A stretch of DNA of 35,416 bases from Clostridia bacterium (GTDB lineage Bacteria > Bacillota > Clostridia > Christensenellales > Borkfalkiaceae). Location of the stretch: assembly GCA_017398825.1 (NCBI GenBank), contig JAFQEV010000033.1, positions 1-35,416 of the forward strand, read 5' to 3'. The notes below the pieces were generated by a model. It was not told the origin of the DNA. It did not search any database and saw nothing but the letters and a program-made list of their open reading frames with translations. The position numbers and the translations under genes were made by a program. Of the stretch, positions 16,411 to 23,327 are shown piece after piece; the first letter of the stretch is position 1, and every line of letters begins with the position of its first letter.

Positions 16411-17645
16411 AATACTGTTTGTTAGGAGAAAAGCTTTCGCATAGCTACTCCAAGGAAATTCACGAATACTTAGGTCTTAACTATTCGCTTAAAGAAGTTT
16501 CTCCGTGTATGATAGGAGATTTTGCGTATTCTAACGAATACTGTGGGTATAACGTTACTATCCCGTATAAAAAAGTGATAATGAATTTTTTAGACGAGAT
16601 AAGTGATGACGCCCGTTCTATAGGCGCAGTTAACACCGTAGTTATAAAAAACGGCAAGCGCTACGGATATAATACCGACGTTTTGGGGCTTAATTACACC
16701 CTTTTAAGAAAAGGTATTTCTTTAAGCGGTAAAACCGTTATGGTGCTTGGTACGGGAGGCGCGTCAAACGCCGTAAGATACGTGTGCGAAAAATCGGGGG
16801 CAAGGGAAATTATTATAGTTGGAAGAACTTCTCCTGTAAACTATCAAAATTGTTACGAAAAAACGGGCGTTCAAGTAATTTTCAACGCAACGCCCGTGGG
16901 AATGTATCCAAACGTTAGCGAAAGCCCGATAGATTTATCAAAGTTTAAAAATCTCGAGGCGGTTATCGACCTTATTTACAATCCTCAAAAAACCGAGCTT
17001 ATAAAGCAGGCGGAGGAGTTAAAAATAGTTAATTCAAACGGTCTTCCTATGCTCGTGGAGCAAGCGCTTTGCGCGGAGGATTTATGGCTTGATAAAACTC
17101 ACGACAATAAGCTTACCGAAGAGGTTATAGCAAAAATTTCTAAGGATAAATTAAATGTTTGCTTGTGGGGAATGCCGTCTTGTGGAAAATCAACGCTCGG
17201 CAAGCTCGTAGCAAAGGAATTAAACCGCGAGTTTTTCGACCTCGATGAAGAAATATATAAGTCAACCGGCAAAACCCCGTCTGAGATAATTAATAGCGAG
17301 GGTGAAAAAGTTTTCCGCGATATTGAAACCAAGGTTTTAAAACAAACCGTTATAAAATCTAGAGCTGTAATATCTCTTGGCGGTGGTGCGGTTATAAAAG
17401 AAGAAAACCGTAGCATCATTAAAAACAACTCGGTGAGCGTTTACGTAAAGAGGGAACTTTGTTCATTAGTAACCGATGGTAGACCGCTTTCGGTTGCAAA
17501 GGGCGTTGAAACGCTGTATAATGAAAGAAAAAGTTTTTACGAAACCGCCGATATAACGGTTGAAAATAACGGTGATATAACTGTTGCAGTAAAGGAGATT
17601 ATAAAGCAATATGAAACTACTTGTTTTGAATGGTCCAAACCTTAA
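16407..17645 (+). CDS. Shikimate dehydrogenase fused to shikimate kinase
   Basis: 412 aa with two enzymes in one chain. Residues 1 to about 245 are an AroE-type shikimate dehydrogenase: LSHSYS, YNVTIPYKK with the catalytic lysine, IGAVNTVV, YNTDVLG and the NADP motif VLGTGGASNAV. Residues about 250-412 are a shikimate kinase: Walker A GMPSCGKST (255-263), DLDEEI, FRDIE, SLGGGAV and a lid arginine in DGRPL. Together they convert 3-dehydroshikimate to shikimate 3-phosphate. The two are usually separate genes (aroE, aroK), so the fusion is uncommon. The dehydrogenase half is a little short but keeps its motifs. The end overlaps aroQ by 35 bases. Confidence 0.93.
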   Translation: MKYCLLGEKLSHSYSKEIHEYLGLNYSLKEVSPCMIGDFAYSNEYCGYNVTIPYKKVIMNFLDEISDDARSIGAVNTVVIKNGKRYGYNTDVLGLNYTLLRKGISLSGKTVMVLGTGGASNAVRYVCEKSGAREIIIVGRTSPVNYQNCYEKTGVQVIFNATPVGMYPNVSESPIDLSKFKNLEAVIDLIYNPQKTELIKQAEELKIVNSNGLPMLVEQALCAEDLWLDKTHDNKLTEEVIAKISKDKLNVCLWGMPSCGKSTLGKLVAKELNREFFDLDEEIYKSTGKTPSEIINSEGEKVFRDIETKVLKQTVIKSRAVISLGGGAVIKEENRSIIKNNSVSVYVKRELCSLVTDGRPLSVAKGVETLYNERKSFYETADITVENNGDITVAVKEIIKQYETTCFEWSKP

Positions 17646-18039
17646 TATGCTTGGTATTCGCGAGCCTGAGCTTTACGGAAAACAAGGCTATAAGGCGCTT
17701 GTTTCCTATATCAAAAAGGTTGCTAAGGAAAATTACGTTAATGTATCGGTTAAGCAATCAAACAGCGAGGGAGCACTTGTAACGTATATTCAAAAAGCAA
17801 GAAATCGTTTTGACGGCATAATAATAAACGCAGGGGCATACACGCACACGAGCGTTGCTATACTCGATGCTTTAAAGGCTGTTGGGCTTTTAACCGTAGA
17901 GGTGCATTTAACTGACATAAATTCTCGTGAAGAATTTAGAAAGTTAAGCTACGTTTCAATGTTTGCCGAAAAGCAAATTGCAGGCAAGGGCTTTGACGGA
18001 TATAAAGAGGCAATCGAATATTTTGCTCAAAGAAGTTAG
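17611..18039 (+). CDS. aroQ: 3-dehydroquinate dehydratase, type II
   Basis: 142 aa, normal length. Dehydrates 3-dehydroquinate to 3-dehydroshikimate. Motifs: LNGPNLNMLGIREPELYG with the catalytic arginine and tyrosine, QSNSEGALVTYIQ, INAGAYTHTSVAI, and VEVHLTDINSREEFR, where the catalytic histidine is kept and the usual SNIHAREEFR is slightly changed. It completes the operon: all seven shikimate steps plus the Phe and Tyr branches up to the keto acids. Ribosome site AAAGGAG lies inside the preceding gene. Confidence 0.95.
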   Translation: MKLLVLNGPNLNMLGIREPELYGKQGYKALVSYIKKVAKENYVNVSVKQSNSEGALVTYIQKARNRFDGIIINAGAYTHTSVAILDALKAVGLLTVEVHLTDINSREEFRKLSYVSMFAEKQIAGKGFDGYKEAIEYFAQRS

Positions 18040-18186
18040 GCTTTTTAGCGCCAAGCGTTCAATATAAAAACCTTGAAACACTTTGAAACACAAGTTTTAG
18101 TCAAATCAATTGTCTTTTGTGTGTTTGAAGTCTTTAATTATATTAAACGTTGTTACGCGTTGCCTATAAAAATCGAATTAAAAAAA

Positions 18187-18216
18187 CAAGGTGCAGTAAA
18201 ATGCACCTTGTTTTTA
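18187..18216. terminator. Bidirectional terminator between the aro operon and the XRE gene
   Basis: 9-bp stem CAAGGTGCA (18187-18195) and TGCACCTTG (18202-18210), flanked by A6 and T5. The preceding 18040-18186 has an imperfect inverted repeat (AAACACAAG with CTTTTGTGTGTTT, about 18088-18126) and otherwise nothing I can assign. Confidence 0.85.
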
Positions 18217-18228
18217 TTAGTAGAAAAA

Positions 18229-18429
18229 TCAATCGGTTAATCCGAGTATATAATCAGCACTCTCTTCTAAAATCACGCACAAATTATATAAAACGTCAAC
18301 GCTTGGAAGGTTCTTTCCGCTCTTCCAATTTGATATATTACTTTCGGATATTTTAAGCATATTAGCAAGTTCTTTTTGTGAATATTTGCTTGTTTTTAAA
18401 ACTTCAATTAATCTCTCAGAAAATTTCAT
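18229..18429 (-). CDS. Small XRE-family (Cro/CI-type) helix-turn-helix regulator
   Basis: 66 aa, a single HTH_3 domain: YSQKELANMLKISESNISNWKSGKNLPSVDVLYNLCVILEESADYILGL. The recognition helix is about residues 27-37. No second domain. Ribosome site AAGGTGAG before the ATG. Divergent from another small HTH gene, with shared palindromic sites in the 119 bp between them, the layout of a CI/Cro or autoregulated switch pair. Confidence 0.85.
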   Translation of the reverse strand: MKFSERLIEVLKTSKYSQKELANMLKISESNISNWKSGKNLPSVDVLYNLCVILEESADYILGLTD

Positions 18430-18443
18430 AATCTCACCTTAAA

Positions 18444-18527
18444 TTCAGTTTAGCAAAATTATGTCCACTTTGCTTGACAATTCAGTGTGACTGAAGTAAT
18501 ATTAAAATATATTCAGCTGTACTGAAT
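18444..18527. promoter_or_regulatory. Operators and promoter between the divergent XRE genes
   Basis: TTCAGTGTGACTGAA (18481-18495) and TTCAGCTGTACTGAA (18512-18526) are two inverted-repeat sites 31 bp apart centre to centre, about three helical turns. A half site TTCAGT is at 18444-18449. A plus-strand promoter, TTGACA (18474-18479) with TAATAT (18497-18502) at 17 bp, has the first operator between its boxes, so binding would block it. Confidence 0.65.
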
Positions 18528-18548
18528 TACAATTAAAAGAGGTGAATT

Positions 18549-18767
18549 ATGAGTATTGAATTTAACAGTGATTTGGTTATTAACTATTTAAAAAAAGAGA
18601 AAATATCAAAGACTAAATTTTGTAAAGATTGTAAATTGTCAATATCAACTTTGAACAATATGTTGGCGGGAAAAAATTTCGGTTTAATATCTCTTGCTAA
18701 AATTTCAATAAAGATGAAAAGAAATTTATGTGAGTTTTTTATTGAGCAAGAAAAACCTTGTAAATAG
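18549..18767 (+). CDS. Small helix-turn-helix protein (XRE-like)
   Basis: 72 aa. SKTKFCKDCKLSISTLNNMLAGKNFGLISLAKISIKMKRNLCEFFIE fits a minimal Cro/CI-type HTH, with the recognition helix around STLNNMLAG. Good ribosome site (GAGGTGAATTATG). Likely partner or antagonist of the divergent XRE gene. The last base of its stop codon begins a 17-bp match to the nearby tRNA-Pro gene. Confidence 0.7.
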   Translation: MSIEFNSDLVINYLKKEKISKTKFCKDCKLSISTLNNMLAGKNFGLISLAKISIKMKRNLCEFFIEQEKPCK

Positions 18768-18932
18768 CCTCAACGTCCCGAACACGCTCGCAATACACTT
18801 AAAATACCAGCCGTTACCCTGGAGGGTAGCGCCTTGGTTAAAAAGTGATTGCTCGCTTATCCCAAAATTCTTTTACGAGTAAAACAATTTTGAGAGCCCT
18901 GTTATAAATATAGCGCGCGACTTACCGAGGCG
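18767..18932 (-). other. tRNA-Pro-like fragments and a hairpin (possible attachment-site remnant)
   Basis: 18767-18783 is identical over 17 bp to the anticodon-arm region of the tRNA-Pro gene (19024-19040), in the same orientation. 18915-18932 matches 14 of 18 bases of the tRNA 5' end and its upstream flank (19058-19075). Between them is a 30-nt near-perfect hairpin (18863-18892) and no gene. It reads as a broken partial copy of the tRNA. Confidence 0.5.
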
Positions 18933-18959
18933 TTTAAGCGAAGTTTCAAATCTTCAAGC

Positions 18960-18995
18960 AAAAAAGCGGACAGTCAAATGACTATCCGCTTTTTT
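18960..18995. terminator. Terminator of tRNA-Pro
   Basis: AAGCGGA-AGTCA (18964-18976) pairs with TGACT-TCCGCTT (18979-18991) with a single internal mismatch, flanked by A and T runs. It lies just downstream of the minus-strand tRNA. Confidence 0.7.
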
Positions 18996-18997
18996 GG

Positions 18998-19070
18998 TCG
19001 GAGTGACAGGATTTGAACCTGCGGCCTCAACGTCCCGAACGTCGCGCGCTACCATCTGCGCTACACCCCG
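18998..19070 (-). tRNA. tRNA-Pro (anticodon CGG)
   Basis: 73 nt on the minus strand without an encoded CCA. The acceptor stem CGGGGTG/CACTCCG has a G-U pair, D arm GCGC/GCGC, anticodon stem CGACG/CGTTG with loop TTCGGGA (anticodon CGG, reading CCG codons), T arm GCAGG-TTCAAAT-CCTGT, and discriminator A. All arms fold as expected. Confidence 0.93.
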
Positions 19071-19135
19071 AGGCGAATTCTATTTTAGCATATATATTTT
19101 AAAAACGCTACTTTTTTTGCGTTAAAATTCAAAAT

Positions 19136-19831
19136 TTATTTTTCCGCTTGGCGTTTTTGCATTTTCAGCCAGTTGAAGTAACTATATAAATCGTTTACTA
19201 AAAATACGGTAAAGCATACGGCAACCGAAACGTAAGTTATAGATATAAAAGATTGCATTATCCAAAGAACGATTAAAACGATATCGTTAACGGCGTATGC
19301 AAGGGCAAAGTAGGGTGAGCGCTTATAGGTAAAATATACGGCAACAAAGCTCGTTGTAACCGAAATAGTGCTAACGGGCAAATTAGACGTGTTAAGCGCC
19401 TTTAATATAAAGAAAAACGCAAGCGTTACGACAATGGTAAAAATTGATACGAGCATAACGTCTTTTCTATCAAGGGTGTTAACCTTAACCTCGGTTTTAG
19501 TGTGCCTGTTTTTAATCCAAGAAATTAATGAGAGTATTGACATCGGCATCGTCATGCCAACGTAAGTTATTACCTCGCCGTAGTATTTACAAATAAAGCT
19601 CGTAACTCCGTAAAAGCTTGCAAACAATATCATAAGCCCCATACCAATGGGATTTCCTTTAGCGCAAAGAATTAAAGAGGAAATTCCTATCAAGCAGGAA
19701 ACAAGGGTAACGTAATCGGTATTTTTGAATATGAAAAAAGTAGTTATCATAGCGATAACTGAAAATAGCCATAAAAGCTTTTCAAACGTTGTAAAGTAAA
19801 AAAACAGTCTTTTCAAAATACTCATAAGCAT
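19136..19831 (-). CDS. pnuC: PnuC-family vitamin (nicotinamide riboside) transporter
   Basis: 231 aa inner-membrane protein with about seven hydrophobic segments. PnuC-family features: GNPIGMGLMILFASFYG, SWIKNRH, AYAVNDIVLIVLWIM and FLVNDLYSYFNW near the C-terminus. The family moves nicotinamide riboside by facilitated diffusion; relatives carry thiamine (PnuT) or riboflavin (PnuX), so the substrate is not certain. No TPP or FMN riboswitch was recognised upstream. No Shine-Dalgarno is visible at ATG 19831 or ATG 19825; instead a terminator ends directly at the first ATG. Confidence 0.85.
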   Translation of the reverse strand: MLMSILKRLFFYFTTFEKLLWLFSVIAMITTFFIFKNTDYVTLVSCLIGISSLILCAKGNPIGMGLMILFASFYGVTSFICKYYGEVITYVGMTMPMSILSLISWIKNRHTKTEVKVNTLDRKDVMLVSIFTIVVTLAFFFILKALNTSNLPVSTISVTTSFVAVYFTYKRSPYFALAYAVNDIVLIVLWIMQSFISITYVSVAVCFTVFLVNDLYSYFNWLKMQKRQAEK

Positions 19832-19911
19832 AAAAAATAAGCATTACGCAACGCCTTCTAAGACCTAACGGCGCTACACAATGCTTAGTGCATTTTCTAC
19901 CCGGTGGCAGT
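19832..19911 (-). promoter_or_regulatory. Structured leader with terminator before pnuC (candidate riboswitch)
   Basis: Minus-strand promoter TTGACT (19946-19941), 17 bp, TAAAAT (19923-19918). The roughly 80-nt leader contains hairpin CTGCC-ACCG-GGTAG (19910-19897); an AATGC/GCATT hairpin (19894-19880); and a terminator in which TAAGCATT (19887-19880) pairs with AATGCTTA (19845-19838), enclosing an inner GCGCC/GGCGT stem, and then TTTTTT (19837-19832). GCATT (19884-19880) is shared, so the hairpin and terminator exclude each other. Not a motif I recognise. Confidence 0.6.
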
Positions 19912-19957
19912 AATTAAATTTTATAACGAATTTACGTTTAAGTCAAGTATTTTACTA

Positions 19958-19985
19958 TTGACATTATCTACAAATATGTTAAAAT
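19958..19985 (+). promoter_or_regulatory. Promoter of the rubredoxin-fusion gene
   Basis: TTGACA (19958-19963), 16-bp spacer, TAAAAT (19980-19985), followed by the AAGGAG site of the gene at 20013. Confidence 0.6.
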
Positions 19986-20012
19986 TATAGTAATTTTAAG
20001 GAGAACTATACT

Positions 20013-20621
20013 ATGAGCAATGCAATGAAGAATTTGAGCTACGGTTTATTCGTGGTAACGGCAAAAAACGGAACTCGCCAAAACGGTTGCATCACTAATA
20101 CGGCAATGCAGGTTACCACCTCGCCAAACGCGATAACGCTTGCGGTAAACAAGCAAAACTACACGTGCGGTATGATTATGGAAAGCGGTGTTTTTAACGT
20201 TTCTATAATTTCCGAAAAGGCGAATTTTGACTTGTTTAAGCACTTTGGTTTTCAAAGTGGGCGTGACGTTGATAAGTTTGAAAATTTTACCGATTTCAAA
20301 GTTGCATCAAACGGCGTAAATTATATAACTAAGGGTGTAAATTCCGTGATTTCGGCAAAGGTTAAACAGACGGTTGACCTTGGCACTCACGTGCTTTTCA
20401 TTGCAGACGTAACCGATGAATTCGATATTTCGGAGGACGCGTCCGCAACGTATTCCTACTACTTTAAACACATTAAGCCCAAGCCACAAGCTAAAGTTAC
20501 AAAAACGGTATGGCGTTGCAATATTTGCGGTTACGAGGAGGAGGTTGAGGAACTTCCCGATGATTTCCTTTGCCCGCTTTGCAATCACCCCAAATCAGAT
20601 TTTACTAAGGTAACTGCATAA
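20013..20621 (+). CDS. High-molecular-weight rubredoxin (flavin reductase-rubredoxin fusion)
   Basis: 202 aa. Residues 1 to about 150 form a flavin-reductase-like FMN-binding split-barrel (NGCITNTAMQVTTSPNAITLAVNKQNYT, SGVFNVSII). Residues about 164-202 are a rubredoxin: CNICGY (C169, C172) and CPLCNHPKSDF (C187, C190) give four cysteines for one iron. The domain order matches Hrb of Moorella, which passes electrons to the flavodiiron protein FprA for oxygen or NO reduction. No fprA is in the window. Good ribosome site; the stop overlaps the next gene by one base (TAATG). Confidence 0.88.
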   Translation: MSNAMKNLSYGLFVVTAKNGTRQNGCITNTAMQVTTSPNAITLAVNKQNYTCGMIMESGVFNVSIISEKANFDLFKHFGFQSGRDVDKFENFTDFKVASNGVNYITKGVNSVISAKVKQTVDLGTHVLFIADVTDEFDISEDASATYSYYFKHIKPKPQAKVTKTVWRCNICGYEEEVEELPDDFLCPLCNHPKSDFTKVTA

Positions 20622-21454
20622 TGTTTGACGATTCGTTTAGAAAGCGTTTTAAAAACGTTCCGCTTGCAATTTCGTGTGCTAAAAACTGGGGAACTAAGCC
20701 TCACAATCACAGCGAGTTCGAGATATTATATCTCGAAAGTGGCAAACAAACAGTTAAAATAGGCGATAAAGCGTTTAGCACGAGCGGTGGGGATTTAATG
20801 TTTATAAACCCTATGGAAATTCACTCTTTTTCCGTAGATGTATCAGTTGAAAATGCGAGTAAGTGCATTTGTTTTGACTGTTCTATGCTAAATAGCAGTA
20901 ACCTTTCTGAAAAGCTAAAATTAGAGGTTGCATCAGTCGTTCGCCATATTCCGTCAAGTAGTCCTCACAACGAGTATTTAAGAGATTTGTTTTTAAAGAT
21001 ATACAACGAGGTTGATAGAGATAATGAGGGCGGTGATTTAGATAATGAAATTTCCGCAATGGAAATAAAGTCGTATATCACCTTAATATTTGCATACCTT
21101 TTTAAAAATTCGCTCGTTGATAAAGATAGGTTAAAGCCTAAAAACGCCGATTTTTGCGCCTCGGTTATAGATTACGTTAAGGTGCATTATAACGAGCCTA
21201 TAACCTCAAAAGAAATTTCAGCGGCGTTGTCATTTAATCAAAGTTATTTTTGCCGTAACTTTAAAAAGAATTTTGGCAACAACTTTACCGATTATCTTAA
21301 CACTTATAGAATATCCGTTTCTAGAAAGCTTTTGGAAGAGGGTAAAAGCGTTACCAACGTTGCTTTTGAGGTGGGTTTTCAAAGCGCAACTCGTTTTTCT
21401 AAATATTTTAAGAAAAATTTTGGCGTATTGCCGTCAAAATACAAATTGAGATAA
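20621..21454 (+). CDS. AraC-family transcriptional regulator with N-terminal cupin
   Basis: 277 aa. An N-terminal cupin sensor (HNHSEFEILYLESGKQTVKIGDKAF, FINPMEIHSF) and a C-terminal double helix-turn-helix (about 178-277): ITSKEISAALSFNQSYFCRNFKKNFGNNFTDYLNTYRI and NVAFEVGFQSATRFSKYFKKNFGVLPSKY. Such regulators usually respond to sugars. It begins at the last base of the rubredoxin-fusion stop, so it is co-transcribed with it. Its likely target is the following glycoside-hydrolase-like gene, which has direct repeats before its promoter. Confidence 0.9.
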   Translation: MFDDSFRKRFKNVPLAISCAKNWGTKPHNHSEFEILYLESGKQTVKIGDKAFSTSGGDLMFINPMEIHSFSVDVSVENASKCICFDCSMLNSSNLSEKLKLEVASVVRHIPSSSPHNEYLRDLFLKIYNEVDRDNEGGDLDNEISAMEIKSYITLIFAYLFKNSLVDKDRLKPKNADFCASVIDYVKVHYNEPITSKEISAALSFNQSYFCRNFKKNFGNNFTDYLNTYRISVSRKLLEEGKSVTNVAFEVGFQSATRFSKYFKKNFGVLPSKYKLR

Positions 21455-21455
21455 A

Positions 21456-21519
21456 AAGTCAATAAATGATAGTTTTTAAGTCAATACAAGGCTATTATTT
21501 ATCAGTTATTTATTATAAA
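21456..21519 (+). promoter_or_regulatory. Candidate AraC-type binding sites and promoter
   Basis: AAGTCAATA occurs at 21456-21464 and 21478-21486, direct repeats 22 bp apart (two turns). A -10 TATAAA (21514-21519) has no good -35, and the second repeat ends near the -35 position. This is the arrangement of an activator-dependent AraC promoter. Confidence 0.5.
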
Positions 21520-21548
21520 ATAAATACGAACTTAAGGAGACTAAAATT

Positions 21549-22943
21549 ATGGCAGTAAAAATCCCTATGATTATCTATGGCGAGAGAAAAACCGCCCTTC
21601 AAAAAAAAGCTATTGAAGTTTTAACAGAATATCTTCTCGATTACTATTTAGAGTATGCTCCGTGCTATCCTTGTGGAGCGCAAGTAAACACGGAAAATTT
21701 CTACACCTTGTATATAGGAACTAAGCAAAACAACGCATATATCAATACAAACTCAACCGCAGTTTTAACAAAGCCCGAAGAGTATTATATAAAAGCGGAT
21801 AAAGACGGTGCAATTATCGAAGGTTATGACGATGCCGGCGTTTTATACGGTTGCGTTGATTTTTACAATAGATATTTAATAGAGCAAGATTTTATGATAG
21901 GTAACACCTTGGGTAGAGAGGGTGACGTTATGGGCGATTTTGAGCTCCAGTCCGCACCCGTAATCAAAAACCGCGGTCTTTGGACTTGGGGTCACGTTAT
22001 CTACGATTACAAGGGTTATATCGACAATATGGTAAAACTCAAGATGAACACACTTATTATGTGGAACGAATTCGTGCCCTTAAACGCAAAAGAGATTTAC
22101 GAATATGCACATTCCTGCGGTGTTAAACTCGTTTGGGGTTATACTTGGCTTTACAACTTTAATAAACCTATGGACTTATCCACCATCTACGATAAAGTTG
22201 GCGGCATTATCGAAGAGTTTGAACGCGATTATAAAGATATCTCGGCGGACGGTATATATTTCCAAACCTTTACCGAGTACGTTACCGAAGAGGCAAACGG
22301 GGTAGACATTGCACAAACGGCAACCGAATTTGTAAATCACGTTGCAGGAAAATTCTACGAAAAGTATCCTGACCTTGAAATTCAGTTTGGTCTTCACGCA
22401 ACCTCGTGCAAAAACAAGCTTGATATTTTGAAAAACGTAAACCCCAAAATTCAAATCGTTTGGGAAGATTGTGGCGCATTCCCGTTCGCATATTCTCCTA
22501 TGGCGGTTAAAGATTTTGATGAGACTTACGCTTTTGCTGAAAAGATTGCAACTCTCCGTGGAGATAAGGAAAACTTTGGCGTTGTATTAAAGGGCGCAAC
22601 TTGCCTTGACTGGAGGGCGTTCAAGCATCACGACGGACCTTTCAATATCGGTGTAAGCAGTAAAAGGGTTAAGCGCAATAGAGTGGAGAGAAAATCTCAC
22701 GCTTGGCGTTGGGCTCAAACCTACTGGGTATCAAACGGCAAATACGCTCAAAAGATGATAAAAATGCTTGCCGAGAAAACGGGTGGCAACATGTGGATGA
22801 CCGACCTTGTTGAAGACGGTATGTTTGAAGAAATTATCTATCTTCCCGTAGCGATTTTAGGCGAACTTATGTGGAACCCAGATATTGACTTTGATTATCT
22901 ATATAAACTCGTAACGCTCAGGCACAACGTTGAGTTTATATAG
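21549..22943 (+). CDS. Glycoside hydrolase-like protein (GH20/GH67-type N-terminus), function unknown
   Basis: 464 aa. Residues 1 to about 115 resemble the accessory domain of beta-hexosaminidases and alpha-glucuronidases (YYIKADKDGAIIEGYDDAGVLYGCVDFYNRYL). A barrel-like region follows, from VIKNRGLWTWGHVIYDYKGYIDNMVKLKMNTLIMWNEF. I do not see the catalytic Asp-Glu pair of GH20, and the protein is shorter than GH67 enzymes. No signal peptide, so it is cytoplasmic. Acidic candidates include the Glu in QTFTEYV and the Glu-Asp in VWEDCGAF. Preceded by AAGGAG and candidate AraC sites. It may process oligosaccharides taken into the cell. Confidence 0.65.
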   Translation: MAVKIPMIIYGERKTALQKKAIEVLTEYLLDYYLEYAPCYPCGAQVNTENFYTLYIGTKQNNAYINTNSTAVLTKPEEYYIKADKDGAIIEGYDDAGVLYGCVDFYNRYLIEQDFMIGNTLGREGDVMGDFELQSAPVIKNRGLWTWGHVIYDYKGYIDNMVKLKMNTLIMWNEFVPLNAKEIYEYAHSCGVKLVWGYTWLYNFNKPMDLSTIYDKVGGIIEEFERDYKDISADGIYFQTFTEYVTEEANGVDIAQTATEFVNHVAGKFYEKYPDLEIQFGLHATSCKNKLDILKNVNPKIQIVWEDCGAFPFAYSPMAVKDFDETYAFAEKIATLRGDKENFGVVLKGATCLDWRAFKHHDGPFNIGVSSKRVKRNRVERKSHAWRWAQTYWVSNGKYAQKMIKMLAEKTGGNMWMTDLVEDGMFEEIIYLPVAILGELMWNPDIDFDYLYKLVTLRHNVEFI

Positions 22944-22970
22944 TAATTAATTTATCAAGAAAAAATAGAA

Positions 22971-23003
22971 TAAAAAACTCTCGCAAAACGCGAGAGTTTT
23001 TTT
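22971..23003. terminator. Bidirectional terminator
   Basis: AACTCTCGC (22976-22984) and GCGAGAGTT (22990-22998), loop AAAAC, with A and T runs. Nearly the same sequence as the terminator at 24842-24872. Confidence 0.85.
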
Positions 23004-23005
23004 GA

Positions 23006-23215
23006 TTAAAAATCTTTTATTCCTATTAAATAATCTGTTGAAACGCTAAAAAGCTCTGATAATACTATTATCATCTCAACGTCAGGCAACGTTTCGCCTC
23101 GTTCCCACTTACTTACGCACGACTGCTTTACTTTACATAGATTAGCAAGTTCGCTTTGGTTATATCCGTTTTCTATACGTAATTCTTTAATTCTTTGTGA
23201 AAGTTTATTCTTCAT
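23006..23215 (-). CDS. Small XRE-family repressor
   Basis: 69 aa, one HTH_3 domain: LSQRIKELRIENGYNQSELANLCKVKQSCVSKWERGETLPDVEMIIVLSELFSVSTDYLIG, with the recognition helix about residues 28-38. Divergent from a lipoprotein gene; the 112 bp between them carry three copies of one palindrome, one of which contains the -35 box of the lipoprotein promoter. This points to repression of that gene and of itself. Its inducer is unknown. Confidence 0.88.
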   Translation of the reverse strand: MKNKLSQRIKELRIENGYNQSELANLCKVKQSCVSKWERGETLPDVEMIIVLSELFSVSTDYLIGIKDF

Positions 23216-23226
23216 AAACTTAGTAT

Positions 23227-23308
23227 AGTCTTATTTAGACTTTATTTGCATAAAAAGTCTTGACAAGACTATTTATCTTTGTTATACTTAATTAGTCTAA
23301 ATAAGACT
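23227..23308. promoter_or_regulatory. Three-operator control region of the LRR lipoprotein
   Basis: AGTCT-N5-AGACT occurs three times: 23227-23241, 23256-23270 and 23294-23308. The promoter TTGACA (23260-23265), 17 bp, TATACT (23283-23288) has its -35 inside the second site, with the third at the transcription start. The arm sequences are identical in all three. Confidence 0.75.
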
Positions 23309-23327
23309 ATTATAAAGGAGTATAATT

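Noticed and set aside
18549-19070. Intact prophage or integrative element at tRNA-Pro
   Set aside because: No integrase, portal, capsid or conjugation gene is present; only a regulator pair and tRNA fragments remain.
19832-19911. TPP or cobalamin riboswitch before pnuC
   Set aside because: The conserved core sequences of those families are not present; only a short GCC-ACC stretch recalls them.
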